A stretch of 21,134 nucleotides of DNA from Bacteroidales bacterium (GCA_023227645.1 JALNVJ010000009.1:1-21134); one strand, 5' to 3'; shown: positions 1 to 9,702, numbered from the stretch's first letter. Numbers and translations: made by a program. The notes: a model not told the origin generated them from the letters alone.

Positions 1-2085
1 AATGATTAATTCACTTCCAGAAGTAATATTAGCATTTATGGTTGCTACGGTTTCAGATATTGCTGTTGCAAAACTTGTTTCAACTATTTGTGGAATAGCA
101 GGAGTTGTAAAAGTCATTATCATTCCATAAGTGGTACCAGACTCTGTTACTACATATGCTCTAAATTCATAAGCTCTATTTGGTGTTAGACCAGTCAAGT
201 TATGTACCATTGCACCGCTAATAGGGATAGATGTCCATGCTGAAGCACTTGCTAGTTTATATTCAAATCCTTGCGATATGATAATTTCACTACCCATAGT
301 AATTGTTCCATTTAGGGTTGCAAGAGTTTGTTCAACATTTGTTGCTAAATCGGTTACAACGGTTGGTGGTACAATTGGAAGGGTTGTGAAGTTTTGTGTT
401 TGTCCGTAAACAGTTCCTGATGCAGTTATTGCATAAGCTCTATATTCATAACTTGTATTTGCAATTATGCCTGTTAGGTTATAAATAATTTCTTCTCCTG
501 TTAAGGTTATTGTTGTCCAGGTACCAACACCTAGTTTCCTCCATTCAAAGCCTTTTGTAGTGATCGTTTCACTTCCTGAAGCTATTGTTCCATTTAAGGT
601 TGCAATAGTTTGAGTTATTGAAGTTGCAGGGTTGGTTACTACAGTTGGTGCAATAGGAAGAGTTTGGAAGCTTTGAGTAACTCCATAAACACTTCCTTCT
701 GATGTGGTTGCATATGCTCTGTACTCATAATCTGTATATGCTGTTAAGCCTGTTAGATTATAAGTAATTATATGATCAATTAAGGAAGTAGGTATTTGTG
801 TCCAAGTATTTTCTCCTAATAATCTCCATTCAAAGCCTAGAGAAATAATTGGTGCCATTGTTTCATACACTGTTCCGGTTAGAATTGCTGAAGTTTGTGC
901 AATTGAAGTTGGTAACCCAGTTCTAACTTCTGGTGGAGGCATAGCAAGAGTTCTAAATGTTTGAGCAGTTCCATATGTAATAGCTGAAGCTGTTGTTGCA
1001 TAAGCTCTAAATTCATATTCTGTATTTGCTGTTAAGCCATTTAAATTATGAATCATTGCGTTATCAATTAAGGTTACAGTTAAAGGTGTCCATATAGTTT
1101 CACCCAATTCTCTCCACTCAAAACCTTGAGCTGAGATTAATTCACTTCCTGCGGTAATTGTTCCACGTAGAGTTTCAACAGTTTGAGCTACTGCTATTGC
1201 ATCATTTGTAATTACTGATGGAGGTACTATGTCAAGAGTTGTAAAGACTTGTTGGTTACCATAAACAGTTCCTGAAGCTGTTGTTGAATAAGCTCTATAT
1301 TCATAATCAGTGCTTGCAACTAAACCAGTTATATTACTAGTTATTGTTCCAACCATTAGAACTGATGGCATTGTTGTCCAAGTGCTTGCACCTAACAATC
1401 TCCACTCAAAACCTTGGCCTGTGATTATTTCACTTCCCAATAAAATATTTGCATTTAAAGTTGCAATTGTTTGAGTAATTGCAGATGGAAGAGTTGTTGT
1501 AACTGTCGGAGGTACTATTGCAAGAGTTGTGAAATTCTCAACTGTTCCATAAACAGTAACTGATGCTGTTGATACGAATACCCTATATTCATAATCAGTA
1601 CTTGCTATTAAGCCAGCTAAGCTACATGCAATTGTATTCTCTGATAAAGTTGAAATTTCTGTTGTCCAAGTGCTTGATCCAGCTAATCTCCATTCAAAAC
1701 CTTTTTCAATAATTGGCATACTTCCTTGAGAAATTACACCATTTAAGGTTGCTATTGTTTGTTCAATTAGTGTAGCAGAGCTTGTTAGAGCGGTAGGAGG
1801 AGCAGGAAGAGTTGTGAAATCTTGCGTTCTTCCATAGATAGTAATATAATCTGTTGATGCAAAAGATCTATATTCATATTCAGTATAAGCTGATAAGCCT
1901 GATAAATTATAAACAATTGTGTCATCTTGCATTACAGATATAGGTGTCCATGTAGAAGATCCAGAAACTCTATATTCAAATCCTTGATCAGTTATAGGAT
2001 CACTTCCAGCAATAATAGTTCCATGTAATGTTGCAGTTGTTTGATCTATATCTGTTGCTGCTAAAGTACTAACTCTTTGTGGTAT
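1..2085 (-). repeat. Tandem FN3-like repeats, 279-288 bp units, inside the giant gene
   Basis: Seven successive units plus the beginning of an eighth can be aligned by the YEYRAY-like motif, whose coding positions fall near 159, 438, 717, 1005, 1293, 1581 and 1867; spacings are 279, 279, 288, 288, 288 and about 286 bases. Each unit of 93-96 residues carries ATLNGTI, a GFEWR motif, a W-T pair, a NLTGL motif, YEYRAY and a closing FTTL. This is the FN3-like repeat often expanded in Bacteroidota surface proteins. Unit edges are approximate and the array continues beyond the window. Confidence 0.9.
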
Positions 2086-5000
2086 TGCTAAACTTCTAAA
2101 AGTTACTGGCACCCAAACTGAATAGAGGGTATCTCCATAATAACTCCTAATATAATAAGTATATTCTGTACTTGGAGACAAAGCATTAGCTTGATAGTTT
2201 GCATTTGTAACATTTACTAATGCACCTGTTTCTCCTTTTCTAACTTGCCATCCAATTTCTGCAGCTCCTGGAGTCCAAGATAATTGAGAAGTTGTTATAG
2301 ATGGGGTTGCTTGAAGGTTTGTTGGAGGATAAGGAGTGATTATATTTAATAATGAAATATTATCAATATAAGCTGAAATAGCATTTCCGGCACTTCCATC
2401 ATTTCTCCAAACAAATATAAGTTTCTTTTGTACTCCAATTCCTGGACTTACAAATCGTGTAGTTAAATGTGTTATAGGAATAAGGTTAATAAAGTTATTT
2501 GTTTCATTCTGCATAATAATTCCTTCAGAATAAATATCATATGAAAAATATGTTTCTTCAATTGAAGGAGCAAATACTGTGTCCATATCAACAAAGAATA
2601 CTTTCAAAAAGTCCCAAGTAGATTCTCCTCCAACCATTAAATCAAAAGATAATTCAAGGCTGTCTGGGGATGTAATGTTGAATAGTTTTTCTGCAATTAC
2701 AACATTTTGTAAACCTACTGAATAAGCTAAATTTGCATTATTATTTGAAACAAATAGAGCATTTGAAGGCGCCCCAACAGGAGTTCCAATCATCCATCTA
2801 TTTACAGAAGCTCCATTCTTAATAAACCATCCATTATTACCTTGTGCCTCAAAATTACACACATAAGGAGTTTGTACAGGAATTTGCTTTGTTGCAACAA
2901 ATATTGAATTAGTAGGTAAAGAATATGATGCATCGGAGCAAAGAGTTTTTGCATAAATTTCATACTCCATTTGTGGTTGTAGATTTGGAATGGTTACAAT
3001 ATTGGATGTAATATTTAATGAATTCCAATTAGCAGAATTAACTTCTCTAAAGAGTAATTTCCATCCATTATCCGTAACTTCGGAAGGAGTAACACTAACT
3101 TCAATACTATTTGTTGTAGAGGTTGCACTAATATCTAAAGGACTTGCGCAAGAAGGAATTGCATCTACTTTTACATCATCAATATAAACACTTCCATTTG
3201 CAATTTTCTTTCTAACAAATGCCAAGCGATAATCTCCAACTAATGTGGATAAATTAAATTCAAATTCTGAATAAGTAGTTGAAAGCACTGCTGTGTCAAC
3301 TTTTCCTATTAAAACAAAATTTGTATTTGGTATAGTAGGATTTAAATCCCCCTGAGATACATCCATTGCATAAATTAATAAGTCAGGATAATAAGAAGAA
3401 GAAGATTTCTTAGACCAGAAATTAAGTCTCTCCGAACCAGTAAGAGTAATTATTGGAGAAATTAACCAATCATTATTATTATATGTTGTGGTTGTAGTAG
3501 TTGAAGAAGCATATCCATACATATAAACAGCCTTACTTCCAGAATAAGCTGTAGAAGAAGTTTGCCAATAATAAGAACTAGTATTTAATGAATCAACAAT
3601 ATACCAACATAACGGTGAGGTTTTATTTCCTGGAAGAATTGCAGAAACAAACGTATTTTCAAAACCTTCTGTCCAAGGGAATTGAGTAATTGCACCACAA
3701 GCAGTAGAATTAGTTATTGGTAACGACCATTCACTCTGTTCTGTTCCGCAATCAGTTTGCAATCTTACCTTGTAAGAAGTTCCTGCACTTAAACCATTTA
3801 GTGAATAAGGGCTTGTTACTCCTGAAATAGTTGTAGCATTAACCCAATCAGTTTGAGATGAAAGCATATATTGAATATTATACAAACTACTGTTTGCATC
3901 TGTCCAGCCTAAATCAAATCCTGTTGTTGTTTCATTAGATGCTAGTAATGCTGTTGGCATAAAACAAGTAGGTAATTCACTTACTTTTATATCATCAATC
4001 CAATAATAATAATAAGAAGATATAGTGTTTTGCCTAAATGCAATATAGTTATTTGCTCCATTTAGGGTTGTTCCTGCAAATGAAACTTCATATTTATTAT
4101 ATGATGTATTTGTTGGTTGTATAATTTGAACACTTTCAAAAGTGGTTAAATCGGTAGGATCGGACATTACCCCAACTTCAATAGTTCCTGAAGAAGTTGC
4201 GCTTTCGGCCTTAGCCCAGAAGGTAACCATCAATTGGTTGATATCTACACCTAATTGTGGAGTAATAGCGTATGTTGGTGAACCAACAGCTGAATGTATC
4301 TCTAAACTTGTAGGAGCACTTTGAACTCTTGAAGAAGATGTGCTTGTTTTTGGATATGTATTATATATTACAGGTCTTGACCAACACTGAGGAAACGCGT
4401 CTGATGCTAATCCATCAAAGTTTTCTATCCAAGGGAATTGAGTAATTGTTCCGCAATTAACTATTGGTGCTGTTGTAGTAAATGTAGAAATATTAGTTGG
4501 TTCAGAAAGCTCTGTTCCACATTTAGTTCTTAAATAATATGTATAAGTTGCATGAGGGATTAAGTTTTGTAAAGTATATGTATAAGTATTTACTAATACT
4601 GAGTCGTAAAATATATCAAAATTTGTTTTATAGTATAAACACCATGATGCATCTCCAGTATGACCAGGCATCCACTCAAATACTGCTTCTGATAAATTTA
4701 TTGAAGTTATTTCAACATTTGTAGGACGAGCACATGCAGGCAAATCAATAATTGAAATATCATCAATATTCAAATAGTTTCCTCCAGTTGTGTTTCTAAC
4801 AAATGCTATTTGGTAATTTCCAGAAAATCGGCTTAAATTAACTTCATATTCAACCCAATCACTTGAAGGGATTATTGTATTTGGCATTATATCAACAAAT
4901 AAACTTGTATCTGAATATTCATTTACAATACCATTTGTTGTAGCATCAATTACCTTTACTGAAAGAATATCAGTATAGGTTGAATAGCCTTTTGCCCAAA

Positions 5001-6897
5001 AACGCAATATTTGATTTTCTGTTAATGAGAATACAGGAGTAATCAACCAATCTCCAGATAATCCAGCGGTAGTAGAGCCACTATACATTTGAGCCGCTCC
5101 TGATCCTGAATGTATATATGAAGAAGATGTTGTTTTTCGCCAAAAACCAGACGTTTGAGTTCCTCCATTAAGATTAACCCAACACCAAGGTCTAGAATCA
5201 GTTGTTCCGCCTATTCCATCTCCAACCCACCAAGAGTTTTCAAAGCCTTCTTCCCAAGGAAAAACGCTAATAGGTTCACATGGCATTCCACAATTAATAA
5301 TATTTGTATACTTAGTAGTATCTTGACTTGTACAAATAGCCCTTAATCGAACATTATACATAACTCCAGATGAAAGATTAGATATAACATAAGGGTGAGA
5401 TGTAACATTTTCTGTTTGCCAAACAAGATCATCAGATGTTTTATAATCAATAATCCAACCCAAACAATTTGCATCATCATTACTATCCCAATCCAACTCA
5501 ATTGAATTAGAAGTTGTTGTAAGTTGAGTTAGATTTGTAGGAATTGCACAAGAAGGAGTTTCAATTATTTCTAAATCATCAATATACATTGAATTTGTTG
5601 CTCCATATCCTTGAACCTTAAAAGCAATATATTGTCCTGAACCTGTATAATTTGCAAAGTCCACTCCAAAAGTCTCCCAAATACTTGTTGAAATCGGAGT
5701 TAAATTAATAATAGAATCAAATGTAGATACATCAGTAGGATCTGTCATAACTCCAACGGTAATATTATATGCAGCACTAGTTTTATATAATTTAAAAAAT
5801 GCTGATAGGGAATTGATTGGAATTGATGCATCGAATTCGGGAGTAACTAAATAATTATACGCTCCTGACGCAGTGTACATATATAGTGAACCAGGAGAAG
5901 AAGAATAAGTTGTAGCAATATAAGGATAGGTATTTGAAGTAATCTTTGACCAGCATGGAGGAAAAATAGTTGAACCAGTTCCATAACTATCAAAAAACTC
6001 ATTGTATGGCAATAAAGAAATTTCAGAACATGCCGTACGGAAAGAAAGTGATGTTGAAAGTGATGTTGAGCATTCAGGAGAAACTCTAATATCATATATA
6101 GTATTGGCAATTAAACCAGATAAATTGTAGAGTGTATCATTAATTCCTGTTATTATAGTTGACTCTGCCCACGTTTGAGAACTAGTTTTATATTCAATTG
6201 AATATGAAGAAACATTTACATTAAAATTCCAAGAAATTTTAGCGCCCTCAGAGATAATATTTGAAGAATTTACATTAGTAGGAGCAAAACAAAAACCGGG
6301 ATCACTCGGAGTAATAACAATAGTTAAATTTGGAAGACTTTGTGAAACTGCCTTTAGCGCACTATTTCCATTGGGATTTAAAGGATCTGTGTTGTATGTA
6401 TCACTACTTGCGTTTAATGTCTTATTATTTGTTGTCGGAGTATTATTCCAATAAGACGAATAAGTTCCTGGATATGATCCAGTATTATTATCAACAGCAA
6501 TTAATAAACTTCCTAATCCATCATAAACAAAAGGAGTGTTTAAAGCAATTGTTACCCACCCTGTTGATGAAGTAACAGAACCTGAAAAAACTTGAACTAA
6601 GCCAACAGAATCATAATCCGTTGAAGATTCAAAGGACGTTTTTGATGTATTTTTCATATATACAACAATAGGATTCGCAGTATATCCAACAGAAGCTGAA
6701 TATTTAAACTTTATTGCTGAAATAGTTCCAGGCATTAAACTACTTTGGTCATACAACATCTGACTATAGTTGTATTTGTAGTAATGGTTTATGGGGAACA
6801 ATCCTGTCCCCGTTCCATTCCCGATCGTGATTTCACCCTGCGATTGGGCTGAAATAGCGAAAATTATCGCCATCAAAAAGAATAATAATCGTTTCAT
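1..6897 (-). CDS. Giant secreted FN3/adhesin-domain surface protein, 3' end outside window
   Basis: The reading frame is open from ATG at 6897 to the first base of the window, 2299 codons with no stop, so the C-terminus is missing. Residues 1-20 (MKRLLFFLMAIIFAISAQSQ) form a signal peptide. Residues about 20-195 are a beta-rich head (TIGNGTGTG start) common in Bacteroidota surface proteins. Next come five modules resembling the MAM/cleaved-adhesin/choice-of-anchor fold, roughly residues 293-444, 541-719, 816-977, 1066-1245 and 1334-1517; most start with a PW(I/T/E)E-F(E/D) motif and end with a (Y/W/N)IDD or YIDN motif. FN3-like domains separate them. From about residue 1605 on there are tandem FN3-like repeats. 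Such proteins are usually exported by T9SS and act in adhesion or polymer binding; the sorting domain would lie outside the window, so T9SS export and function are inferred. A consensus promoter lies at 6971-7003. Confidence 0.9.
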   Translation of the reverse strand, partial: MKRLLFFLMAIIFAISAQSQGEITIGNGTGTGLFPINHYYKYNYSQMLYDQSSLMPGTISAIKFKYSASVGYTANPIVVYMKNTSKTSFESSTDYDSVGLVQVFSGSVTSSTGWVTIALNTPFVYDGLGSLLIAVDNNTGSYPGTYSSYWNNTPTTNNKTLNASSDTYNTDPLNPNGNSALKAVSQSLPNLTIVITPSDPGFCFAPTNVNSSNIISEGAKISWNFNVNVSSYSIEYKTSSQTWAESTIITGINDTLYNLSGLIANTIYDIRVSPECSTSLSTSLSFRTACSEISLLPYNEFFDSYGTGSTIFPPCWSKITSNTYPYIATTYSSSPGSLYMYTASGAYNYLVTPEFDASIPINSLSAFFKLYKTSAAYNITVGVMTDPTDVSTFDSIINLTPISTSIWETFGVDFANYTGSGQYIAFKVQGYGATNSMYIDDLEIIETPSCAIPTNLTQLTTTSNSIELDWDSNDDANCLGWIIDYKTSDDLVWQTENVTSHPYVISNLSSGVMYNVRLRAICTSQDTTKYTNIINCGMPCEPISVFPWEEGFENSWWVGDGIGGTTDSRPWCWVNLNGGTQTSGFWRKTTSSSYIHSGSGAAQMYSGSTTAGLSGDWLITPVFSLTENQILRFWAKGYSTYTDILSVKVIDATTNGIVNEYSDTSLFVDIMPNTIIPSSDWVEYEVNLSRFSGNYQIAFVRNTTGGNYLNIDDISIIDLPACARPTNVEITSINLSEAVFEWMPGHTGDASWCLYYKTNFDIFYDSVLVNTYTYTLQNLIPHATYTYYLRTKCGTELSEPTNISTFTTTAPIVNCGTITQFPWIENFDGLASDAFPQCWSRPVIYNTYPKTSTSSSRVQSAPTSLEIHSAVGSPTYAITPQLGVDINQLMVTFWAKAESATSSGTIEVGVMSDPTDLTTFESVQIIQPTNTSYNKYEVSFAGTTLNGANNYIAFRQNTISSYYYYWIDDIKVSELPTCFMPTALLASNETTTGFDLGWTDANSSLYNIQYMLSSQTDWVNATTISGVTSPYSLNGLSAGTSYKVRLQTDCGTEQSEWSLPITNSTACGAITQFPWTEGFENTFVSAILPGNKTSPLCWYIVDSLNTSSYYWQTSSTAYSGSKAVYMYGYASSTTTTTTYNNNDWLISPIITLTGSERLNFWSKKSSSSYYPDLLIYAMDVSQGDLNPTIPNTNFVLIGKVDTAVLSTTYSEFEFNLSTLVGDYRLAFVRKKIANGSVYIDDVKVDAIPSCASPLDISATSTTNSIEVSVTPSEVTDNGWKLLFREVNSANWNSLNITSNIVTIPNLQPQMEYEIYAKTLCSDASYSLPTNSIFVATKQIPVQTPYVCNFEAQGNNGWFIKNGASVNRWMIGTPVGAPSNALFVSNNNANLAYSVGLQNVVIAEKLFNITSPDSLELSFDLMVGGESTWDFLKVFFVDMDTVFAPSIEETYFSYDIYSEGIIMQNETNNFINLIPITHLTTRFVSPGIGVQKKLIFVWRNDGSAGNAISAYIDNISLLNIITPYPPTNLQATPSITTSQLSWTPGAAEIGWQVRKGETGALVNVTNANYQANALSPSTEYTYYIRSYYGDTLYSVWVPVTFRSLAIPQRVSTLAATDIDQTTATLHGTIIAGSDPITDQGFEYRVSGSSTWTPISVMQDDTIVYNLSGLSAYTEYEYRSFASTDYITIYGRTQDFTTLPAPPTALTSSATLIEQTIATLNGVISQGSMPIIEKGFEWRLAGSSTWTTEISTLSENTIACSLAGLIASTDYEYRVFVSTASVTVYGTVENFTTLAIVPPTVTTTLPSAITQTIATLNANILLGSEIITGQGFEWRLLGASTWTTMPSVLMVGTITSNITGLVASTDYEYRAYSTTASGTVYGNQQVFTTLDIVPPSVITNDAIAVAQTVETLRGTITAGSELISAQGFEWRELGETIWTPLTVTLIDNAMIHNLNGLTANTEYEFRAYATTASAITYGTAQTFRTLAMPPPEVRTGLPTSIAQTSAILTGTVYETMAPIISLGFEWRLLGENTWTQIPTSLIDHIITYNLTGLTAYTDYEYRAYATTSEGSVYGVTQSFQTLPIAPTVVTNPATSITQTIATLNGTIASGSETITTKGFEWRKLGVGTWTTITLTGEEIIYNLTGIIANTSYEYRAYAITASGTVYGQTQNFTTLPIVPPTVVTDLATNVEQTLATLNGTITMGSEIIISQGFEYKLASASAWTSIPISGAMVHNLTGLTPNRAYEFRAYVVTESGTTYGMIMTFTTPAIPQIVETSFATAISETVATINANITSGSELII

Positions 6898-6970
6898 TTC
6901 TTTGAATTTTAGTTAAACATTGATATAATTAATTTAAATATAATAAGGGTATAACAAACCAAAACAAGTT

Positions 6971-7003
6971 CAAATGTATACAATATTTATTATACAAACC
7001 AAA
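6971..7003 (-). promoter_or_regulatory. Bacteroidota-type promoter of the giant surface gene
   Basis: Read on the minus strand, TTTG at 7003-7000 is followed by 21 bases and then TACATTTG at 6978-6971, matching the -33 TTTG / -7 TAnnTTTG consensus of the Bacteroidota primary sigma factor. A second TTTG at 6998-6995 overlaps the spacer. Transcription would begin near 6965, giving a leader of about 65-70 bases before ATG 6897. Confidence 0.6.
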
Positions 7004-7149
7004 TTTAATCGTGTTAAAAATCTGTAAATTCATTCCTTTCTTATACAAATAAACGATATCCAAAAAACATATTAATTACATATAATCACTTCAAAGTTTA
7101 TATTTAATTAAATTTTAATGCTTTTTTTGGGGATAAAAACTAAAAAAAA

Positions 7150-7329
7150 ATGATTCATCATTTATTATTTGATATCATTTATTATTGTGATAAGGGAATA
7201 AAAAAAATAAAACGAAGATTCAAAAAAATAAAACACCGTTTCAAAAAATTAAAACGGCGTTTCAGAAAATTAAAACGAAGACTTAGGAAACTGAGAAAAA
7301 GACAAAAAAAAGGCTGTTTCAAAATATGA
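7150..7329 (+). CDS. Candidate 59-residue hyperbasic heptad-repeat peptide
   Basis: ATG 7150 opens a frame closed by TGA at 7327; an in-frame TAA at 7141 makes this the only ATG start. The N-terminus is short and hydrophobic (MIHHLLFDIIYYC). Residues 20-47 are four heptads, IKRRFKK, IKHRFKK, LKRRFRK and LKRRLRK, followed by a decayed LRKRQKK. Hydrophobic residues 17, 20, 24, 27, 31, 34, 38, 41, 45 and 48 follow a coiled-coil a/d register; 28 of 59 residues are Lys or Arg and only two are acidic. Substitutions between heptads are mostly synonymous or conservative, which argues for translation. Against it: no consensus promoter or well-placed ribosome site is visible (GGGGAT lies 15 bases upstream), and the last codons overlap the pnp terminator. 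No family recognised; a nucleic-acid or membrane-binding peptide is possible. It converges on pnp. Confidence 0.45.
   Translation: MIHHLLFDIIYYCDKGIKKIKRRFKKIKHRFKKLKRRFRKLKRRLRKLRKRQKKGCFKI
7207..7311 (+). repeat. 21-bp tandem repeat, four clear copies plus one degenerate
   Basis: The element TAAAAC recurs at 7208, 7229, 7250 and 7271, exactly 21 bases apart. In the plus-strand frame beginning at 7150 each copy is one heptad of seven codons (7207-7227, 7228-7248, 7249-7269, 7270-7290); a fifth copy at 7291-7311 is degraded. Confidence 0.8.
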
Positions 7330-7339
7330 AACAGCCTTT
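7304..7339 (-). terminator. Rho-independent terminator of pnp
   Basis: A 12-bp perfect stem (7309-7320 paired with 7328-7339, core AGGCTGTTTC/GAAACAGCCT) with a 7-base loop lies 21 bases past the pnp stop codon. On the minus strand it runs into seven T residues (plus-strand A run 7304-7310). Confidence 0.9.
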
Positions 7340-7360
7340 AAAGTATTTTTTTACAGAATG

Positions 7361-9613
7361 TTATTCTACGGAAGAATTATCATCTGAGAGGCGTTGTGGC
7401 TTTTGTGGTCTTGGACGATCTGAGTTGTTACGATCAGAACTACTTCCTCGATCAGAACCATTACGCTCTGGCATTTGTCTTGGTGGTCTTTCTACAAATC
7501 CTTCTGGTTTTGGAAGCAATGCCTTATGTGATAGTTTGTATTTTCCTGTCTTTTTATCAACCTCAATTAGTTTAACTCTTATTTTATCTCCCGACTTAAG
7601 TGCGTCTTCAACATTATTTACTCTCTCCCATGAGATTTCAGATACATGTAATAATCCGTCTTTTCCAGGTAAGAATTCAACAAAAGCTCCAAATGCTTGG
7701 ATGTTTCTTACTATCCCTTCATATTCTTCACCAACTTCTGGAATTGTAATTATTGCTTTAATTTTTGCTAAAGCTGCTTCAATTCCTTCTTTATTTACAG
7801 AAACAATATCAATATGTCCCATTTCGTCTCTTTCTTCAATTACGATAATAGTTTTTGTTTCCTTTTGCATTTCTTGAATAATCTTTCCTCCTGGTCCAAT
7901 TATTGCGCCAATAAATTCTTTTGGAATTGTAAGTTTAACTACTCTTGGAACAAATGATTTATAGTCCTCTCTTGGAGCTGGCATCGTTTGTTCAATTATG
8001 TCTAAGATATGCATTCTGCCTTTATTTGCTTGAGCTAATGCCTCTGCAAGGATTTCGTATGACAATCCATCACATTTTATATCCATTTGACACGCTGTGA
8101 TTCCATCTCTCGTTCCTGTTACCTTAAAGTCCATATCACCTAAATGATCTTCGTCGCCTAAGATATCAGAAAGCACTGCCCATTTTCCATCTTTTGCAAT
8201 AAGTCCCATTGCAATTCCTGATACTGGTTTAGTTATTTTCACACCTGCATCCATAAGAGCTAAACATCCTGCACATACTGTTGCCATTGATGAAGAACCA
8301 TTGGATTCTAAAATATCTGAAACAATACGTATTGTGTAAGGACATTCTTCTTTGGAAGGGAAAATTTGTTTAAGAGCTCTCATTGCTAAGTTACCATGTC
8401 CGATTTCTCTTCGTGATACTCCTCTGTTTCCTTTTACTTCACCTGTTGCAAATCCTGGGAAATTATAATGTAAAAGAAAGTTATTCTTTCCATCAATAAT
8501 TGCTCCGTCTATAATTTGTTCATCAAGCTTTGTTCCTAATGTACATGTTGTTAGTGATTGTGTTTCTCCACGAGTGAAGATAGCAGATCCGTGAGTTGTT
8601 GGAAGATAGTCGACTTCAGCCCATATTGGTCTAATTTCATCTAATTTTCTTCCATCAAGACGAGTCCTCTCAGCTAACACCATATCTCTCATTGCTTCTT
8701 TCTCAATATCGTGATAATAACGATTGATTAAGAATGCTTTTTCTTTAGCCTCTTCTGGTGTTAGGGTATCTATAAATTCTTGTTTTATTGCATTAAAGCC
8801 TTCAGAACGTTGTGTTTTACAAGCAATTCCTTGCTTTGCAAAGTCATAACACTTTTGATAAGTAGCCTTATGAATAGCTCCTTTAAGGTCTAAATCATTA
8901 TCTTCATGGCAATATACTCTTTTTTGAGTTTTATTAACCGCAGCTTCTAATTCTTTTATTGTTCTGCAGTGAAGTTTTATTGCATCGTGAGCTATTTTCA
9001 AAGCCTCTAACATCAATTCTTCAGAAGTTTCTTTCATCTCCCCCTCAACCATCATGATATTCTCCTCTGTTGCAGCAACAATAAGAGATAATTCAGCTTT
9101 TTCAATTTCTTCAATAGATGGCCATAAAACAAATTTACCATCAATATAAGATATTCTAACCTCAGATACTGGTCCATGGAATGGAATATCAGAAACCGCA
9201 AGTGCTGCTGATGCCGCAAGTGCTGCAAGTGCATCTGGAGGAGTGTTTTGGTCTCCTGAAATTAAAGTGATTTGAACTTGAACCTCAGCATGAAAATCTT
9301 CTGGAAATAAAGGACGCAATGCTCTATCAACCAAACGAGCTATAATTATTTCGTATTCTGATGGACGTGCCTCTCTTTTGAAGAAACCTCCTGGGAAACG
9401 GCCCACAGAAGCGTATTTTTCTTGATAATCAACAGTTAGTGGCATAAAGTCCACATTCTCTCCTGCTTCTTTTTTGGCACAAACAGTTGCTAAAAGCATC
9501 GTGTTTCCCATTTTAACAACAACAGAACCATCAGCTTGTTTAGCTAATTTTCCTGTTTCAATTTCGACATTTCGTCCATCTTCAAGTGTGAAGACTTTTT
9601 TAATTACTTCCAT
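7361..9613 (-). CDS. pnp: Polyribonucleotide nucleotidyltransferase (PNPase)
   Basis: PNPase degrades RNA 3' to 5' phosphorolytically, releasing nucleoside diphosphates, and can add 3' tails; it works as a cytoplasmic trimer. The 750 residues show two RNase PH-like cores (about 8-225 and 320-545) with the FFKREARPSE motif at 77-86, the RRE-GHG motif near 401-407 and the second-core active-site segment GDEDHLGDMDF at 486-496, whose Asp residues are metal ligands in the family. A KH domain (about 556-612, GPGG at 574-577) and an S1 domain (about 627-698) follow. A polar tail of about 50 residues rich in Arg, Ser, Asp and Pro with repeated SDR motifs ends the protein, as in other Bacteroidota. 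ATG 9613 places the conserved N-terminus correctly. No promoter is visible just upstream, so some transcription may read through from rpsO. Confidence 0.98.
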   Translation of the reverse strand: MEVIKKVFTLEDGRNVEIETGKLAKQADGSVVVKMGNTMLLATVCAKKEAGENVDFMPLTVDYQEKYASVGRFPGGFFKREARPSEYEIIIARLVDRALRPLFPEDFHAEVQVQITLISGDQNTPPDALAALAASAALAVSDIPFHGPVSEVRISYIDGKFVLWPSIEEIEKAELSLIVAATEENIMMVEGEMKETSEELMLEALKIAHDAIKLHCRTIKELEAAVNKTQKRVYCHEDNDLDLKGAIHKATYQKCYDFAKQGIACKTQRSEGFNAIKQEFIDTLTPEEAKEKAFLINRYYHDIEKEAMRDMVLAERTRLDGRKLDEIRPIWAEVDYLPTTHGSAIFTRGETQSLTTCTLGTKLDEQIIDGAIIDGKNNFLLHYNFPGFATGEVKGNRGVSRREIGHGNLAMRALKQIFPSKEECPYTIRIVSDILESNGSSSMATVCAGCLALMDAGVKITKPVSGIAMGLIAKDGKWAVLSDILGDEDHLGDMDFKVTGTRDGITACQMDIKCDGLSYEILAEALAQANKGRMHILDIIEQTMPAPREDYKSFVPRVVKLTIPKEFIGAIIGPGGKIIQEMQKETKTIIVIEERDEMGHIDIVSVNKEGIEAALAKIKAIITIPEVGEEYEGIVRNIQAFGAFVEFLPGKDGLLHVSEISWERVNNVEDALKSGDKIRVKLIEVDKKTGKYKLSHKALLPKPEGFVERPPRQMPERNGSDRGSSSDRNNSDRPRPQKPQRLSDDNSSVE

Positions 9614-9702
9614 CTTATTATTTTATTAACCTCTTTTCTAACTGGAGCAACATTAGAACAATCATTCATTTTGCTTCTTTTACTCCACAATTATTTATAT
9701 AC

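Noticed and set aside
5847..6110. Minus-strand 87-codon frame inside the giant gene
   Set aside because: It is a shifted frame of the long open surface-protein frame, low in complexity and rich in Leu, His and Gln.
7207..7311. CRISPR array or plasmid iterons
   Set aside because: Copies are contiguous 21-mers without spacers, variable, few, and exactly in frame with a heptad-coding ORF; no cas or replication gene is near.
7326..7877. Plus-strand 183-codon frame opposite the pnp 3' end
   Set aside because: It is antisense to the S1/KH and tail coding part of pnp, has a biased Leu-Arg-Ser repeat caused by the SDR repeats of the pnp tail, and has no promoter or family resemblance.
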